From an uncultured Sediminicola sp. (GTDB lineage Bacteria; Bacteroidota; Bacteroidia; Flavobacteriales; Flavobacteriaceae): a stretch of DNA of 13,823 nucleotides. Of this stretch, positions 1 through 7,671 are shown piece after piece. Position 1 is the first letter of the stretch. Every line of letters starts with the position of its first letter. A program made the position numbers and the translations under genes. The notes under the pieces were generated by a model that saw only the letters and a program-made list of their open reading frames with translations, was not told the origin of the DNA and did no database searches. The stretch lies in contig CALHVB010000121.1 of NCBI GenBank assembly GCA_938039345.1, positions 1-13,823 of the forward strand, written 5' to 3'.

Positions 1-1
1 T

Positions 2-349
2 AGTGTTAGTAAAGAAATTTTTAACGATATAGATTTAAGTTCCTATATATCTACCGTTAGAGCTTCTGTAATAGCCTGTGGATTAATTTTTGAATTACCT
101 ATTATAATTTTCTTTTTAACCAAAGTGGGGTTAGTAACTCCAGATATTTTAAAAAAATACAGGAAAATTTCATTGGTAATAGTACTTATACTTTCTGCTG
201 TAATTACACCACCAGATGTTGCGAGTCAAATTGTAGTAGCTGTACCCATTTTAATACTATACCAGATAAGTATTTATATTTCTAAATTAGTTTTAAAAAA
301 GGAAGCTCAAAAACAAAAAAAACAAAAACAAGGGTTAAAAAAGACATAA
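2..349 (+). CDS. tatC: Sec-independent protein translocase TatC, C-terminal part (5' end outside the window)
   Basis: TatC is the multispanning inner-membrane receptor that, with TatA, exports folded twin-arginine proteins. Only the last 115 residues are present; the frame is open from base 2 to the stop at 347-349, so the start lies upstream of the window. The visible part carries the family signature FELP, followed by a hydrophobic segment, GLVTPD, and then ITPPDVASQ before the last membrane span (VVAVPILILYQISIY). The glutamate in FELP and the TPD and TPPD turns are strongly conserved in TatC. The tail is very lysine/glutamine-rich (KKEAQKQKKQKQGLKK) and should lie on the cytoplasmic side. 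lptB follows after 56 bases. A tatC-lptB order is familiar in flavobacteria (recalled, not searched). A GTG at 125 could be read as a start, but the family signature runs through it, so it is internal. Confidence 0.93.
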   Translation, partial: SVSKEIFNDIDLSSYISTVRASVIACGLIFELPIIIFFLTKVGLVTPDILKKYRKISLVIVLILSAVITPPDVASQIVVAVPILILYQISIYISKLVLKKEAQKQKKQKQGLKKT

Positions 350-377
350 AAGTTTCTTATTAAGGGATAATATAAGT

Positions 378-385
378 TAGATTTG
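378..385 (+). promoter_or_regulatory. Possible -7 box for lptB
   Basis: TAGATTTG matches the Bacteroidota -7 consensus TAnnTTTG and lies 20 bases before the preferred lptB start at 406, which would give a very short leader. No proper TTG is found 19 bases upstream; only a T-rich TTTC is near. The gene may instead, or also, be read from the tatC transcript. Confidence 0.4.
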
Positions 386-405
386 AAAAATAATCATTGC
401 ATAGA

Positions 406-1146
406 ATGAAGCTAAGAGCAGACAACATTATGAAGTCCTATCGAGGACGACAAGTAGTAAAAGGAATTTCATTAGAAGTAAACCAAGGAGAAATTGTTGG
501 TTTATTAGGACCTAACGGAGCAGGTAAAACCACCTCCTTTTATATGATTGTTGGTTTGGTAAAGCCTAATGGTGGTCAGATTTATTTAGATGATATGGAA
601 ATTACAAAATTTCCTATGTATAAAAGAGCACAAAATGGTATTGGTTATTTAGCACAAGAAGCTTCTGTTTTTAGAAAATTAAGTATAGAAAAAAATATCC
701 TTAGCGTTTTACAATTAACGAAGCTGAGTAAAAAAGAACAGCAAATGAAATTAGACTCTCTTATAGATGAGTTTAGTCTTGGACATATTCGTAAAAACAG
801 AGGAGATTTACTTTCTGGTGGTGAACGTAGACGTACCGAAATTGCCAGAGCATTAGCTACCGACCCTAAATTTATTCTACTAGATGAGCCTTTTGCTGGT
901 GTAGACCCTGTTGCTGTAGAAGACATACAACGTATTGTAGCACAATTAAAAGATAAAAATATTGGTATCCTTATTACCGACCATAATGTACAAGAAACCT
1001 TAGCTATTACAGAGCGCTCTTATTTAATGTTTGAGGGTGGTATTCTTAAATCTGGTATTCCTGAAGATTTAGCAGCTGATGAAATGGTACGTAAAGTATA
1101 CCTTGGGCAAAACTTTGAACTGCGTAAAAAGAAGCTCGATTTTTAA
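406..1146 (+). CDS. lptB: LPS export ABC transporter ATP-binding protein LptB
   Basis: This is the cytoplasmic ATPase of the LptB2FG transporter, which extracts lipopolysaccharide from the inner membrane and drives it along the Lpt bridge. Numbered from the ATG at 406 (246 residues), it has Walker A GPNGAGKT (35-42), a Q-loop in [13 protein letters not shown] (Q84), the ABC signature LSGGE (136-140), Walker B FILLDEP (156-162), the D-loop AGVDP and the switch histidine in TDHN (H193). EASVFRKL and DEPFAGVDP are typical of LptB rather than of amino-acid ABC ATPases. A TTG at 397 would add three residues. The ATG at 406 is preferred because MKLRADNI is the usual N-terminus in this lineage. As is common, lptF/lptG are not adjacent. 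The length is normal. Confidence 0.95.
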   Translation: MKLRADNIMKSYRGRQVVKGISLEVNQGEIVGLLGPNGAGKTTSFYMIVGLVKPNGGQIYLDDMEITKFPMYKRAQNGIGYLAQEASVFRKLSIEKNILSVLQLTKLSKKEQQMKLDSLIDEFSLGHIRKNRGDLLSGGERRRTEIARALATDPKFILLDEPFAGVDPVAVEDIQRIVAQLKDKNIGILITDHNVQETLAITERSYLMFEGGILKSGIPEDLAADEMVRKVYLGQNFELRKKKLDF

Positions 1147-1193
1147 AAATATTGTATTATTTTTATCTTACTTAAAAGTCTAAAAGTAAGTAG

Positions 1194-1883
1194 ATGAATA
1201 ATTTTGAACTTACATTAAAAAACCCCGTTTGGCATGCTTTAGATGAAGTTCATAAAAAGTACTTAATCTCTTTTAATGGTGTTAAATTCTATGACCCTAA
1301 AATTTGCCCTTTCGGAGCGTTTAAAGATGCTAGCGAAACTGCTATTGCACTAAACGAATATGCCAAACTCACCGATAGTTTTTTTCTAGTTTCTGAAAAA
1401 AAAGACCCTATTTTTGATAAAGACCAAGTGGTTCTAGACCGCAAAATTGAAGGCGTACAAATGGTTCTATATAATGCTTTAGCAAATTATGAAAGTACTG
1501 AAACTATTATACCTTTAACAGAAAAGCATATAAATGAAATTTACGATTTAATATGGCTTGTTATGCCTGGTTATTACAAAAAAAGAAGTTTTGAAATGGG
1601 TGCCTATTTTGGTATTTTTAAAGACGGTAAATTGGTAGCGGTAACTGGGCAACGGATACAAACTAATAATTTTATTGAGCTTAGTGGCGTTGTTACACAT
1701 CCTAACTATACTAGACGTGGGTTAGCAAAACAATTGGTCGCTCATACTACAAAGGAAGTCTTAAAAACTGGAAAAAAAGCCATCTTACATACTACAAAAG
1801 GAAACGGAGCTATTAAACTATACGAAAAATTGGGGTATACATTAACCCGAGAAATGAACTGGTGGTATTTTCATAGAAAGTAG
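1194..1883 (+). CDS. GNAT-family N-acetyltransferase
   Basis: This is a 229-residue protein whose C-terminal half (about 105-229) is a GNAT acyl-CoA transferase fold. Motif A runs from ELSGVVTHP to the pyrophosphate-binding loop RRGLAK (174-179), followed by the alpha helix AKQLVAHTT. The end NGAIKLYEKLGY (204-215) is the classic motif B with its Tyr, as in FR47-like acetyltransferases. The first 100 residues are not a GNAT core and have no motif I can name; two-part proteins of this kind with a predicted acceptor-side N-terminal domain occur in flavobacteria. The acetyl acceptor cannot be deduced. The gene lies 47 bases after lptB on the same strand and converges with pssA, so it probably ends the lptB transcript. 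No clear terminator is seen in the 77 bases before the pssA stop. Confidence 0.85.
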   Translation: MNNFELTLKNPVWHALDEVHKKYLISFNGVKFYDPKICPFGAFKDASETAIALNEYAKLTDSFFLVSEKKDPIFDKDQVVLDRKIEGVQMVLYNALANYESTETIIPLTEKHINEIYDLIWLVMPGYYKKRSFEMGAYFGIFKDGKLVAVTGQRIQTNNFIELSGVVTHPNYTRRGLAKQLVAHTTKEVLKTGKKAILHTTKGNGAIKLYEKLGYTLTREMNWWYFHRK

Positions 1884-1960
1884 TAACATAAACACAACTT
1901 ATTTGTTTATTAATACCTTTAACAAAATGCTTTATTTAATATAGATTACACGTAATAATT

Positions 1961-2686
1961 CTAGTTGCCATTACCCTTTAAACTCCCAACTAAAGACATT
2001 AATATATACAGTAGTATAATTATAGGTATAGCTATAAATTTAGCAGTAATTATAAGCACAAAACTTATGATTATAAAAATATAACGTTGCTCATTTCCTT
2101 TAAAGCTCCAATTCTTAAATTTTAAAGCAAAAAGTGCTATTTTAGAATTTAATAAATAAGCAGATAATAGCGTTACTACCAACAAAAACCACTTATTTAA
2201 AATAATAGCATTTAAACTATCATTAGAATGATAAAACAATATTAAAGGCAACGATAGTATTAATAAAGCATTTGCTGGTGTTGGCAAACCAACAAATGAG
2301 CTTGTTTGGTTCTCATCTATGTTAAATTTAGCCAAACGATAGGCCGATGCCATAGTAATTATAAATCCTGCAAAAGGAAATATATAAACACCTTCTAAAA
2401 ACGTAGCTCCCCAACCATCTACAACAGACATATTTAACAACTGATACATTACAATACCTGGGACTAAACCACTTGTAATCATATCTGCAAGAGAATCTAA
2501 CTGTAAACCTAATTCGCTTTGTGCATTTAATAAACGCGCTGCTAAGCCATCGAAAAAATCAAAAAATATACCTAAAAAAACAAAAACACATGCTAACTCT
2601 AACTCATTAGAAACCGCAAACACTGTTGCAATACAACCACATAAAACATTTAATAAGGTTATTAAATTAGGAATTTGTTTTTTCAT
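1961..2686 (-). CDS. pssA: CDP-diacylglycerol--serine O-phosphatidyltransferase PssA
   Basis: PssA transfers a phosphatidyl group from CDP-diacylglycerol to L-serine to make phosphatidylserine, the precursor of phosphatidylethanolamine. It is an integral inner-membrane enzyme. The full CDP-alcohol phosphotransferase motif DGxxARx8GxxxDxxxD is visible: D46, G47, A50, R51, G60, D64 and D68, so all metal-binding aspartates are intact. SAYRLAKFN (114-122) and GLPTPANA (133-140) are typical of the PssA branch rather than PgsA. About eight hydrophobic segments follow one another. A TTG start at 2695 would add MNL. The ATG at 2686 (MKKQIPNLITLLN) is preferred and gives 241 residues, the family norm. 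The gene diverges from lnb across a 163-base gap with no consensus -7 box on this strand. Confidence 0.94.
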   Translation of the reverse strand: MKKQIPNLITLLNVLCGCIATVFAVSNELELACVFVFLGIFFDFFDGLAARLLNAQSELGLQLDSLADMITSGLVPGIVMYQLLNMSVVDGWGATFLEGVYIFPFAGFIITMASAYRLAKFNIDENQTSSFVGLPTPANALLILSLPLILFYHSNDSLNAIILNKWFLLVVTLLSAYLLNSKIALFALKFKNWSFKGNEQRYIFIIISFVLIITAKFIAIPIIILLYILMSLVGSLKGNGN

Positions 2687-2849
2687 TAGATTCAATTTTT
2701 GTAAAAATACTATTTATTAAAAATACAATCTATATAAGTTAAGATTTTTATAATCATATTCCTATGTGCTTAATTTTCTTTTTATTTATTCGATATTTGT
2801 ATTACCAAGCCTAAACTAAACTCGTTTAACCTTTTACAAATTTGTATTT
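2687..2849. other. Divergent intergenic region between pssA and lnb
   Basis: This 163-base AT-rich spacer must hold the promoters of both genes. No full TAnnTTTG box is present on either strand. The one distinct element is a perfect 12-base palindrome, TACAAATTTGTA, at 2835-2846, three bases before the lnb start codon. Confidence 0.5.
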
Positions 2850-4043
2850 ATGTTATTTAAAAAGATAGTTTTTATACTTCTGCTTTATTTTTCTTTAAAT
2901 AGCTATTCGCAAGAAATATATTTATCATCAAAAGCCAAAATAAGTATTTTAACCTGTGGTTCTGGTTCCGAATTATATTCGAGTTTTGGTCATAATGCTA
3001 TACGAATACAAGATTCGCTTAACGGCTTAGATATTGTTTTTGATTATGGTAGATTTGATTTTAATACTCCAAACTTTTATTTAAAATTTACACAAGGTAA
3101 GTTACTATATGCTCTAGGTGGCTCTAAATTTCCAGATTTTCTATACCAATATGAACTAGAAAACAAATGGGTTAAAGAGCAAATTTTAGATTTAACACCT
3201 AAAGAAGTTAATACACTTTTTAACTTTCTAAGAAACAATCACAAACCAGAAAACAGGCATTATAAATATGATTTCTTATTTGATAATTGCGCCACTAAAC
3301 TCCCTGAAATTTTAAAAAAAACTTTTGAAGACAAACTAGTTTTCAACGATTCTCATTTAAAAAATAAATACACATTTAGAGAATTAATTTATCAAAATTT
3401 ATCACCAAACTCTTGGTCTAGTTTTGGAATAGATTTAGCACTTGGCGCAGTAATAGATAAAAAAGCTACAGCTATACAGCATTCATTTTTACCTAACTAT
3501 GTTCTTAAACAATTTAACAATACTACTATAAACAACAAACCTCTTGTTAAAAGAGAACGCATAATATTAGATCGTTTACCTTATAAAAATCATATTTATT
3601 TTTTAACATCACCTTTATTTTGGTTTACAGTATTACTCATTTTTGTTATTGTAATTACCTATATAGATATTAAAAATAATACCAGAAGCAGGCGTTTAGA
3701 TTTTATATTATTTTTTATTTCTGGTATTGCAGGCATCATAGTAGCTCTACTATGGTTTGCTACAGACCACACTGCCACTGCCAATAACTTTAATATTTTA
3801 TGGGTGTTTCCAATAAACCTTTTTATCAGCTTTATTTTACTACGAAAAAAGTCATTACCTAAATGGGTACACTTATATATTTATTCTTTACTTGGTTTTA
3901 TCGCCATCACAATTATTTTATGGGTATTACAATTTCAGTGCTTTTCTCCTTTAATTATACCTATATTACTAACCTTAATTGTTAGATATGTTTTTTTAAT
4001 AACATTAGGTAAAAAAAATATCAAACATCAAATAAGTTTATAA
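2850..4043 (+). CDS. lnb: DUF4105 / Lnb-type lipoprotein N-acyltransferase
   Basis: Lnb is, to my knowledge, the recently described enzyme that N-acylates the terminal cysteine of mature lipoproteins in Bacteroidota, replacing proteobacterial Lnt. It belongs to the former DUF4105 family. The 397-residue protein starts with a signal or anchor segment (about 5-19). A periplasmic domain (22-250) follows, then five hydrophobic helices at roughly 253-272, 284-303, 314-331, 340-359 and 364-385, which is the expected Lnb layout. In the periplasmic domain the conserved FGHNAIRI (H48) and FDNCATK (C147) stand out. A His placed before the Cys fits a permuted papain-like active site; assigning these two as catalytic is my inference. 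Another conserved spot is DYGRFDF (66-71). uup follows after 19 bases, so the two are probably co-transcribed. Confidence 0.85.
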   Translation: MLFKKIVFILLLYFSLNSYSQEIYLSSKAKISILTCGSGSELYSSFGHNAIRIQDSLNGLDIVFDYGRFDFNTPNFYLKFTQGKLLYALGGSKFPDFLYQYELENKWVKEQILDLTPKEVNTLFNFLRNNHKPENRHYKYDFLFDNCATKLPEILKKTFEDKLVFNDSHLKNKYTFRELIYQNLSPNSWSSFGIDLALGAVIDKKATAIQHSFLPNYVLKQFNNTTINNKPLVKRERIILDRLPYKNHIYFLTSPLFWFTVLLIFVIVITYIDIKNNTRSRRLDFILFFISGIAGIIVALLWFATDHTATANNFNILWVFPINLFISFILLRKKSLPKWVHLYIYSLLGFIAITIILWVLQFQCFSPLIIPILLTLIVRYVFLITLGKKNIKHQISL

Positions 4044-4062
4044 CAGCAAAATACAATATTTA

Positions 4063-5943
4063 ATGAACCTACTATCAGTAGAAAACATAGCCAAATCTTA
4101 TGGCGAAAACGTTCTTTTTTCAGACATTTCTTTTGGTATTAACAAAGGGCAAAAAATTGCCCTTATTGCTAAAAACGGAAGCGGAAAAACATCTATACTA
4201 AATATCTTATCTGGAGACGACTCCCCAGATGCTGGGCAAATAAATTATAGAAAAGAAATTAGAGTTTCTTTTTTATCACAAGAACCTGTTTTAGACCCCA
4301 ATCTTACTATTGAGGAAACAATTTTTGCTGCAGACAATGAACTCCTTAGAGCAATTGCTAATTACGATAAAGCACTTGCTAACCCAGACGATCAAGATGC
4401 TTACCAAAAAGCTTTTGAAGAAATGGAACGCTATAATGCTTGGGATTTCGAAACACAATACAAACAAATACTATCTAAATTAAAATTAGATAATATTCAT
4501 TTAAAAATTAACATTTTATCTGGTGGGCAAAAAAAGCGTTTAGCCTTAGCAAACGCACTTATAAACAAGCCAGATTTATTAATATTAGATGAGCCTACTA
4601 ACCATTTAGATTTAGAAATGATTGAATGGTTAGAGCAATATTTTGCAAAAGAAAATATGACCCTTTTTATGGTAACACACGACCGTTACTTTTTAGAAAG
4701 AGTATGTAATGAAATTATAGAATTAGATAACGGCAAACTATATCCATACAAAGGGAATTATTCTTATTATTTAGAAAAAAAAGAAGCCCGTATAGAACAA
4801 GAAGCAGTAGAATTACACAAATCTAAAATTCTCTTTAAAAAAGAATTGACATGGATGCGTAGACAGCCAAAGGCCAGAACTACAAAATCTAAATCTAGAA
4901 TAGACGATTTCCAAACTATAAAAGAAAAAGCACACCAAAGAAGAAACGACCATAAAGTACAATTAGAAATTAATATGGAGCGTATGGGGAGTAAAATTCT
5001 TGAGCTTCATAAAATATCTAAAGCCTATACAGACAAACCTATTTTAAATCAGTTCGAATATAATTTCTTACGAGGAGAACGCATAGGTATTATTGGTAAA
5101 AACGGAGCTGGAAAATCTACCTTTTTAAATATTATTACCGGAGAAGACACTCCAGATAGTGGAAAAGTTATTGTGGGTGATACCATTAAATTTGGTTATT
5201 ACACACAAAAAGGAATTAAAATAAAAGAGGGACAAAAAGTTATTGATGTTATAAGAGAATTTGGCGATTATATTCCATTAAAAAAAGGAAACCAAATTTC
5301 GGCACAACAATTACTAGAACGTTTTATGTTCGATAGAAAAAAACAATATGATTTTGTAGAAAAATTAAGTGGAGGCGAGCGTAAAAGGCTTTATTTATGT
5401 ACTGTATTAATACAAAATCCTAACTTTTTAATATTAGATGAGCCCACTAATGATTTAGATATTGTTACCTTAAATGTGCTAGAAAGTTTCTTATTAGATT
5501 TTCCTGGATGCTTACTAGTAGTATCTCACGACCGTTATTTTATGGATAAAATTGTAGACCACCTATTTGTTTTTAGAGGAGATACAGTTGTAGATGATTT
5601 CCCTGGTAACTACTCAGATTTTAGAGCTTATGAGGATAGTGTAATTATAGAAAATAGAACTGCAAAAAAAGAAAATGCAGAGAAAAAATCGGATAAAATT
5701 AGTTGGAAAAACGAAGAAAAAACTAAAAAACTATCCTTTAATGAGCAAAAAGAATACAACCAGATAGAAAAAGTAATTCAGAAACTAGAAGCAAAAAAAG
5801 TAGAAATTCAGAATAAATTTATGGATACTACTTTATCTGGAGACGAAATAGCTAATTTATCCAAAGATTTAAAGGAAGTAGAAGATAGTATAGAAACAAA
5901 AACAGAACGTTGGTTTGAACTTTCTGCCATGATAGAAGAATAA
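4063..5943 (+). CDS. uup: ABC-F family ATPase, Uup-like
   Basis: ABC-F proteins are soluble twin-ATPase proteins that bind the ribosomal E site and act on stalled or assembling ribosomes. This one has 626 residues. Domain 1: Walker A AKNGSGKT (36-43), signature LSGGQKKR (152-159), Walker B LLILDEPTNHLD (172-183), VTHDR (204-208). The P-site linker (about 240-305) contains WMRRQPKARTTKSKSR, the basic linker seen in Uup. Domain 2: GKNGAGKS (345-352), LSGGERKR (435-442), FLILDEPTNDLD (455-466), SHDR (488-491). EPTNDLD in the second site and a C-terminal coiled coil (about 555-620, KEYNQIEKVIQKLEAKKVEI) point to Uup rather than EttA or YheS. In the first P-loop an alanine replaces the usual Gly at residue 36, a tolerated variation. 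Both sites look active. No transmembrane segments occur, so it is not a transporter. Confidence 0.9.
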   Translation: MNLLSVENIAKSYGENVLFSDISFGINKGQKIALIAKNGSGKTSILNILSGDDSPDAGQINYRKEIRVSFLSQEPVLDPNLTIEETIFAADNELLRAIANYDKALANPDDQDAYQKAFEEMERYNAWDFETQYKQILSKLKLDNIHLKINILSGGQKKRLALANALINKPDLLILDEPTNHLDLEMIEWLEQYFAKENMTLFMVTHDRYFLERVCNEIIELDNGKLYPYKGNYSYYLEKKEARIEQEAVELHKSKILFKKELTWMRRQPKARTTKSKSRIDDFQTIKEKAHQRRNDHKVQLEINMERMGSKILELHKISKAYTDKPILNQFEYNFLRGERIGIIGKNGAGKSTFLNIITGEDTPDSGKVIVGDTIKFGYYTQKGIKIKEGQKVIDVIREFGDYIPLKKGNQISAQQLLERFMFDRKKQYDFVEKLSGGERKRLYLCTVLIQNPNFLILDEPTNDLDIVTLNVLESFLLDFPGCLLVVSHDRYFMDKIVDHLFVFRGDTVVDDFPGNYSDFRAYEDSVIIENRTAKKENAEKKSDKISWKNEEKTKKLSFNEQKEYNQIEKVIQKLEAKKVEIQNKFMDTTLSGDEIANLSKDLKEVEDSIETKTERWFELSAMIEE

Positions 5944-5967
5944 TTTTTCTGCTAAAAATTAACTGTT

Positions 5968-6471
5968 ATGGTTTTAAAACCAAACCAATTTATAGCTTAC
6001 TTAAAATTTTTAATAAGTGCTACAAACCAACACGGAGTTCATTCTCCGTTTGTATTTGGCTTTGTTACAAAGTGTTTGTATAATAAAAAACGGTATTCAA
6101 AAAATAATGTAAAAAATGTATTTATAAAAAGTATCGCCTATTTTAAAGTTAAAAATATACACATAGACGCTAACAATTCTGATTTAAAAAAAGAAGTTTC
6201 CAATATTTTCCCTGCCATTAGTTTTGATAAAAAAGCCTCAGATGCTATATATATTGATGAATTAAAAAAAGACATATTAAATACTATTATACAAAATAAG
6301 AATTACCACAATGATAGTTTTTTATTTATAAATAATATTAAGAACAATATAAGCCTTTGGACTACATTAATTCAACAAAAAGAAATCACTGTAAGCATTA
6401 ATTTATTTTACTTTGGCATTGTATTTTTTAGACGAGAACAAGAAAAAGAACATTTTAAAATTCGGTTATAA
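5968..6471 (+). CDS. Shortened, probably inactive member of a flavobacterial SAM-methyltransferase family
   Basis: The 167-residue product keeps both ends of a class I methyltransferase family that I recognise from flavobacteria. The N-terminus is YLKFLISATNQHGVHSPFVF (11-30), then VTKCLY. The C-terminus is TVSINLFYFGIVFFRREQEK (141-160), then EHFKIRL. Between them SDAIYIDELKKD (91-102) and NDSFLFINNI (115-124) look like remnants of strands that normally read D-IYFDGNH and DSV-IFDDI. The glycine-rich SAM-binding loop is missing; its expected place reads KNIHIDANNSDL (62-73). Family members are usually about 230-260 residues (from memory), so some 70-90 internal residues appear to be lost. The frame has no stop or frameshift, which suggests an old in-frame reduction rather than a fresh pseudogene. 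It starts 24 bases after uup. Catalytic activity is unlikely; any function is unknown. Confidence 0.6.
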   Translation: MVLKPNQFIAYLKFLISATNQHGVHSPFVFGFVTKCLYNKKRYSKNNVKNVFIKSIAYFKVKNIHIDANNSDLKKEVSNIFPAISFDKKASDAIYIDELKKDILNTIIQNKNYHNDSFLFINNIKNNISLWTTLIQQKEITVSINLFYFGIVFFRREQEKEHFKIRL

Positions 6472-6507
6472 AGCTTAATTTTATACAAAAGCACCAAACG
6501 AATAATA

Positions 6508-6636
6508 ATGACAGAATATCCAATTTTTATAGCCCTAGCCATTATCGGAGTTATATACATCCTATTTTCTATACGCATCAAAAAAAAATCTAGAGAAAGA
6601 AAATCTCGAAAATTTATGGATAGGGATAAGCGATAA
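6508..6636 (+). CDS. Small single-span membrane protein (42 residues)
   Basis: This short ORF has an ATG at 6508 and a TAA at 6634-6636. The product is one hydrophobic helix (about 5-22, PIFIALAIIGVIYILFSI) followed by a strongly basic tail (RIKKKSRERKSRK, 23-35, then FMDRDKR). The positive charges after the span predict an outside N-terminus with the tail in the cytoplasm. It fills the gap between the methyltransferase-like gene (36 bases upstream) and the cobalamin adenosyltransferase (47 bases downstream) on the same strand. A small protein ending in a KSRKFM-type basic tail is familiar to me from flavobacteria, but I cannot name a family or function. The composition and location make it a likely real gene. 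Confidence 0.7.
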   Translation: MTEYPIFIALAIIGVIYILFSIRIKKKSRERKSRKFMDRDKR

Positions 6637-6683
6637 AGCTTGTAATTACCTTTAAATTAATTTAAAACTCATACATTTTAGTA

Positions 6684-7259
6684 ATGAAAATATACACCAA
6701 AACAGGCGATAAAGGTACTACAGCACTATTCGGAGGCACCCGTGTTGCCAAACACCACATCCGTATAGATAGTTATGGTACTATAGATGAGTTAAATTCA
6801 TGGCTGGGTTTATTACGTGATCAAGAAATAGGCGCTAAATACCAAGAAATACTTATAAAAATACAAGAGCAATTATTTACCGTTGGTGCAATTTTAGCTA
6901 CAGACCCAGAAAAAATGATTTTAAAAAATGGGAAAGAGCGCTTAAATATTCCTAAAATAAACGAAGAAGATATTAACTATTTAGAACAAGAAATAGATAC
7001 TATGAATAATGCTTTACCTCCAATGACGCATTTTGTTTTACCAGGAGGCCACACTACAGTATCTTATTGCCATATAGCCCGCACAATATGCCGTAGAGCA
7101 GAACGTTTGGCTACACTTTTACACGAAAACGAACCTTTTGATGCTGCTGTTTTGTCATTTATTAATAGATTGTCCGACTACTTATTTGTATTAGCTAGAA
7201 AATTGTCTAATGATTTGGAGGCAAAAGAAATAAAATGGATTCCAGAGAAAAAAGACTAA
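6684..7259 (+). CDS. ATP:cob(I)alamin adenosyltransferase, PduO/MMAB type
   Basis: The enzyme moves the adenosyl group of ATP to cob(I)alamin, making coenzyme B12 for B12-dependent mutases such as methylmalonyl-CoA mutase. The 191 residues show every PduO-type landmark: the ATP-binding N-terminus TKTGDKGTT (5-13), YGTIDELNS (31-39), FVLPGG (117-122), RTICRRAER (133-141) and NRLSDYLF (161-168). R133, R137, R138 and E140 correspond to human MMAB R186, R190, R191 and E193, mutated in cblB disease, and all are conserved. The fold is a five-helix bundle that acts as a trimer in the cytoplasm. Length is normal. No B12 synthesis genes are in the window, so it probably serves salvage of imported corrinoid. 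It is not CobA/BtuR, which has a P-loop. Confidence 0.95.
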   Translation: MKIYTKTGDKGTTALFGGTRVAKHHIRIDSYGTIDELNSWLGLLRDQEIGAKYQEILIKIQEQLFTVGAILATDPEKMILKNGKERLNIPKINEEDINYLEQEIDTMNNALPPMTHFVLPGGHTTVSYCHIARTICRRAERLATLLHENEPFDAAVLSFINRLSDYLFVLARKLSNDLEAKEIKWIPEKKD

Positions 7260-7338
7260 TAAATCCGCTATTTATTCGTTATCAAATTGTTAACTAATAA
7301 AAATTACAAAGAAATAGTCAAAATAAATGCAAAAAGTC

Positions 7339-7368
7339 TTGGCTGTTTCAGTTTAAAAATTATTTTTG
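7339..7368 (+). promoter_or_regulatory. Bacteroidota-type promoter of the DUF2795 gene
   Basis: TTG at 7339-7341 and TATTTTTG at 7361-7368 are separated by exactly 19 bases and match the TTG-N19-TAnnTTTG consensus in full. Transcription should start near 7373, about 20 bases before the ATG at 7394. Confidence 0.8.
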
Positions 7369-7393
7369 CAAAAAATTAAACAAATTACAAGCA

Positions 7394-7618
7394 ATGTATT
7401 GGACATTAGAATTGGCTTCGTATTTAAGTGATGCACCTTGGCCAGCCACCAAAGATGAGTTAATAGATTATGCTATTAGAACTGGTGCGCCCTTAGAAGT
7501 TGTAGAAAACCTTCAGTCTATGGAAGAAGAAGGTGGAGAGATTTACGAATCTATCGAGGAAATTTGGCCAGATTATCCTACTGAAGAAGATTACCTCTGG
7601 AATGAGGATGAATATTAA
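7394..7618 (+). CDS. DUF2795 domain-containing protein
   Basis: This is a 74-residue acidic cytoplasmic protein that I recognise as the Bacteroidota DUF2795 form: an N-terminal helical region, MYWTLELASYLSDAPWPATK (1-20), then DELIDYAIRTGAP (21-33), LEVVENLQ and an acidic end rich in Glu and Asp. The APWPATKDELI stretch is the most recognisable part. No catalytic motif or membrane span is visible, and the function of the family is not established to my knowledge. The gene has its own consensus promoter (7339-7368) and a hairpin terminator (7644-7671), so it forms a single-gene unit of about 300 bases placed directly before secA. Its proximity to secA is a recurrent arrangement as I remember it, but they are transcriptionally separated here. 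Confidence 0.88.
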   Translation: MYWTLELASYLSDAPWPATKDELIDYAIRTGAPLEVVENLQSMEEEGGEIYESIEEIWPDYPTEEDYLWNEDEY

Positions 7619-7643
7619 AATATAGTTTACCTATTAAATACAC

Positions 7644-7671
7644 AAAAAAGTCTCTTTCGAGGCTTTTTTTT
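7644..7671 (+). terminator. Rho-independent terminator after the DUF2795 gene
   Basis: The arms AAAAAAGTCTC (7644-7654) and GAGGCTTTTTT (7659-7669) pair over 11 bases with one G-T wobble around a TTTC loop. They end in a run of eight T (7664-7671). It separates the small gene from secA. Confidence 0.9.

Noticed and set aside
1171..1191. CTTACTT/AAGTAAG-type repeat before the GNAT gene as terminator or operator.
   Set aside because: No T run follows and there is no second copy or other support.
5941..5961. Perfect inverted repeat TAATTTTT/AAAAATTA over the uup stop codon as a terminator.
   Set aside because: The stem is A-T only and no T run follows; the next gene begins seven bases later.
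7258..7276. AATAAAT/ATTTATT hairpin after the cobalamin adenosyltransferase as a terminator.
   Set aside because: It has a weak A-T stem and no T run; common by chance in this base composition.
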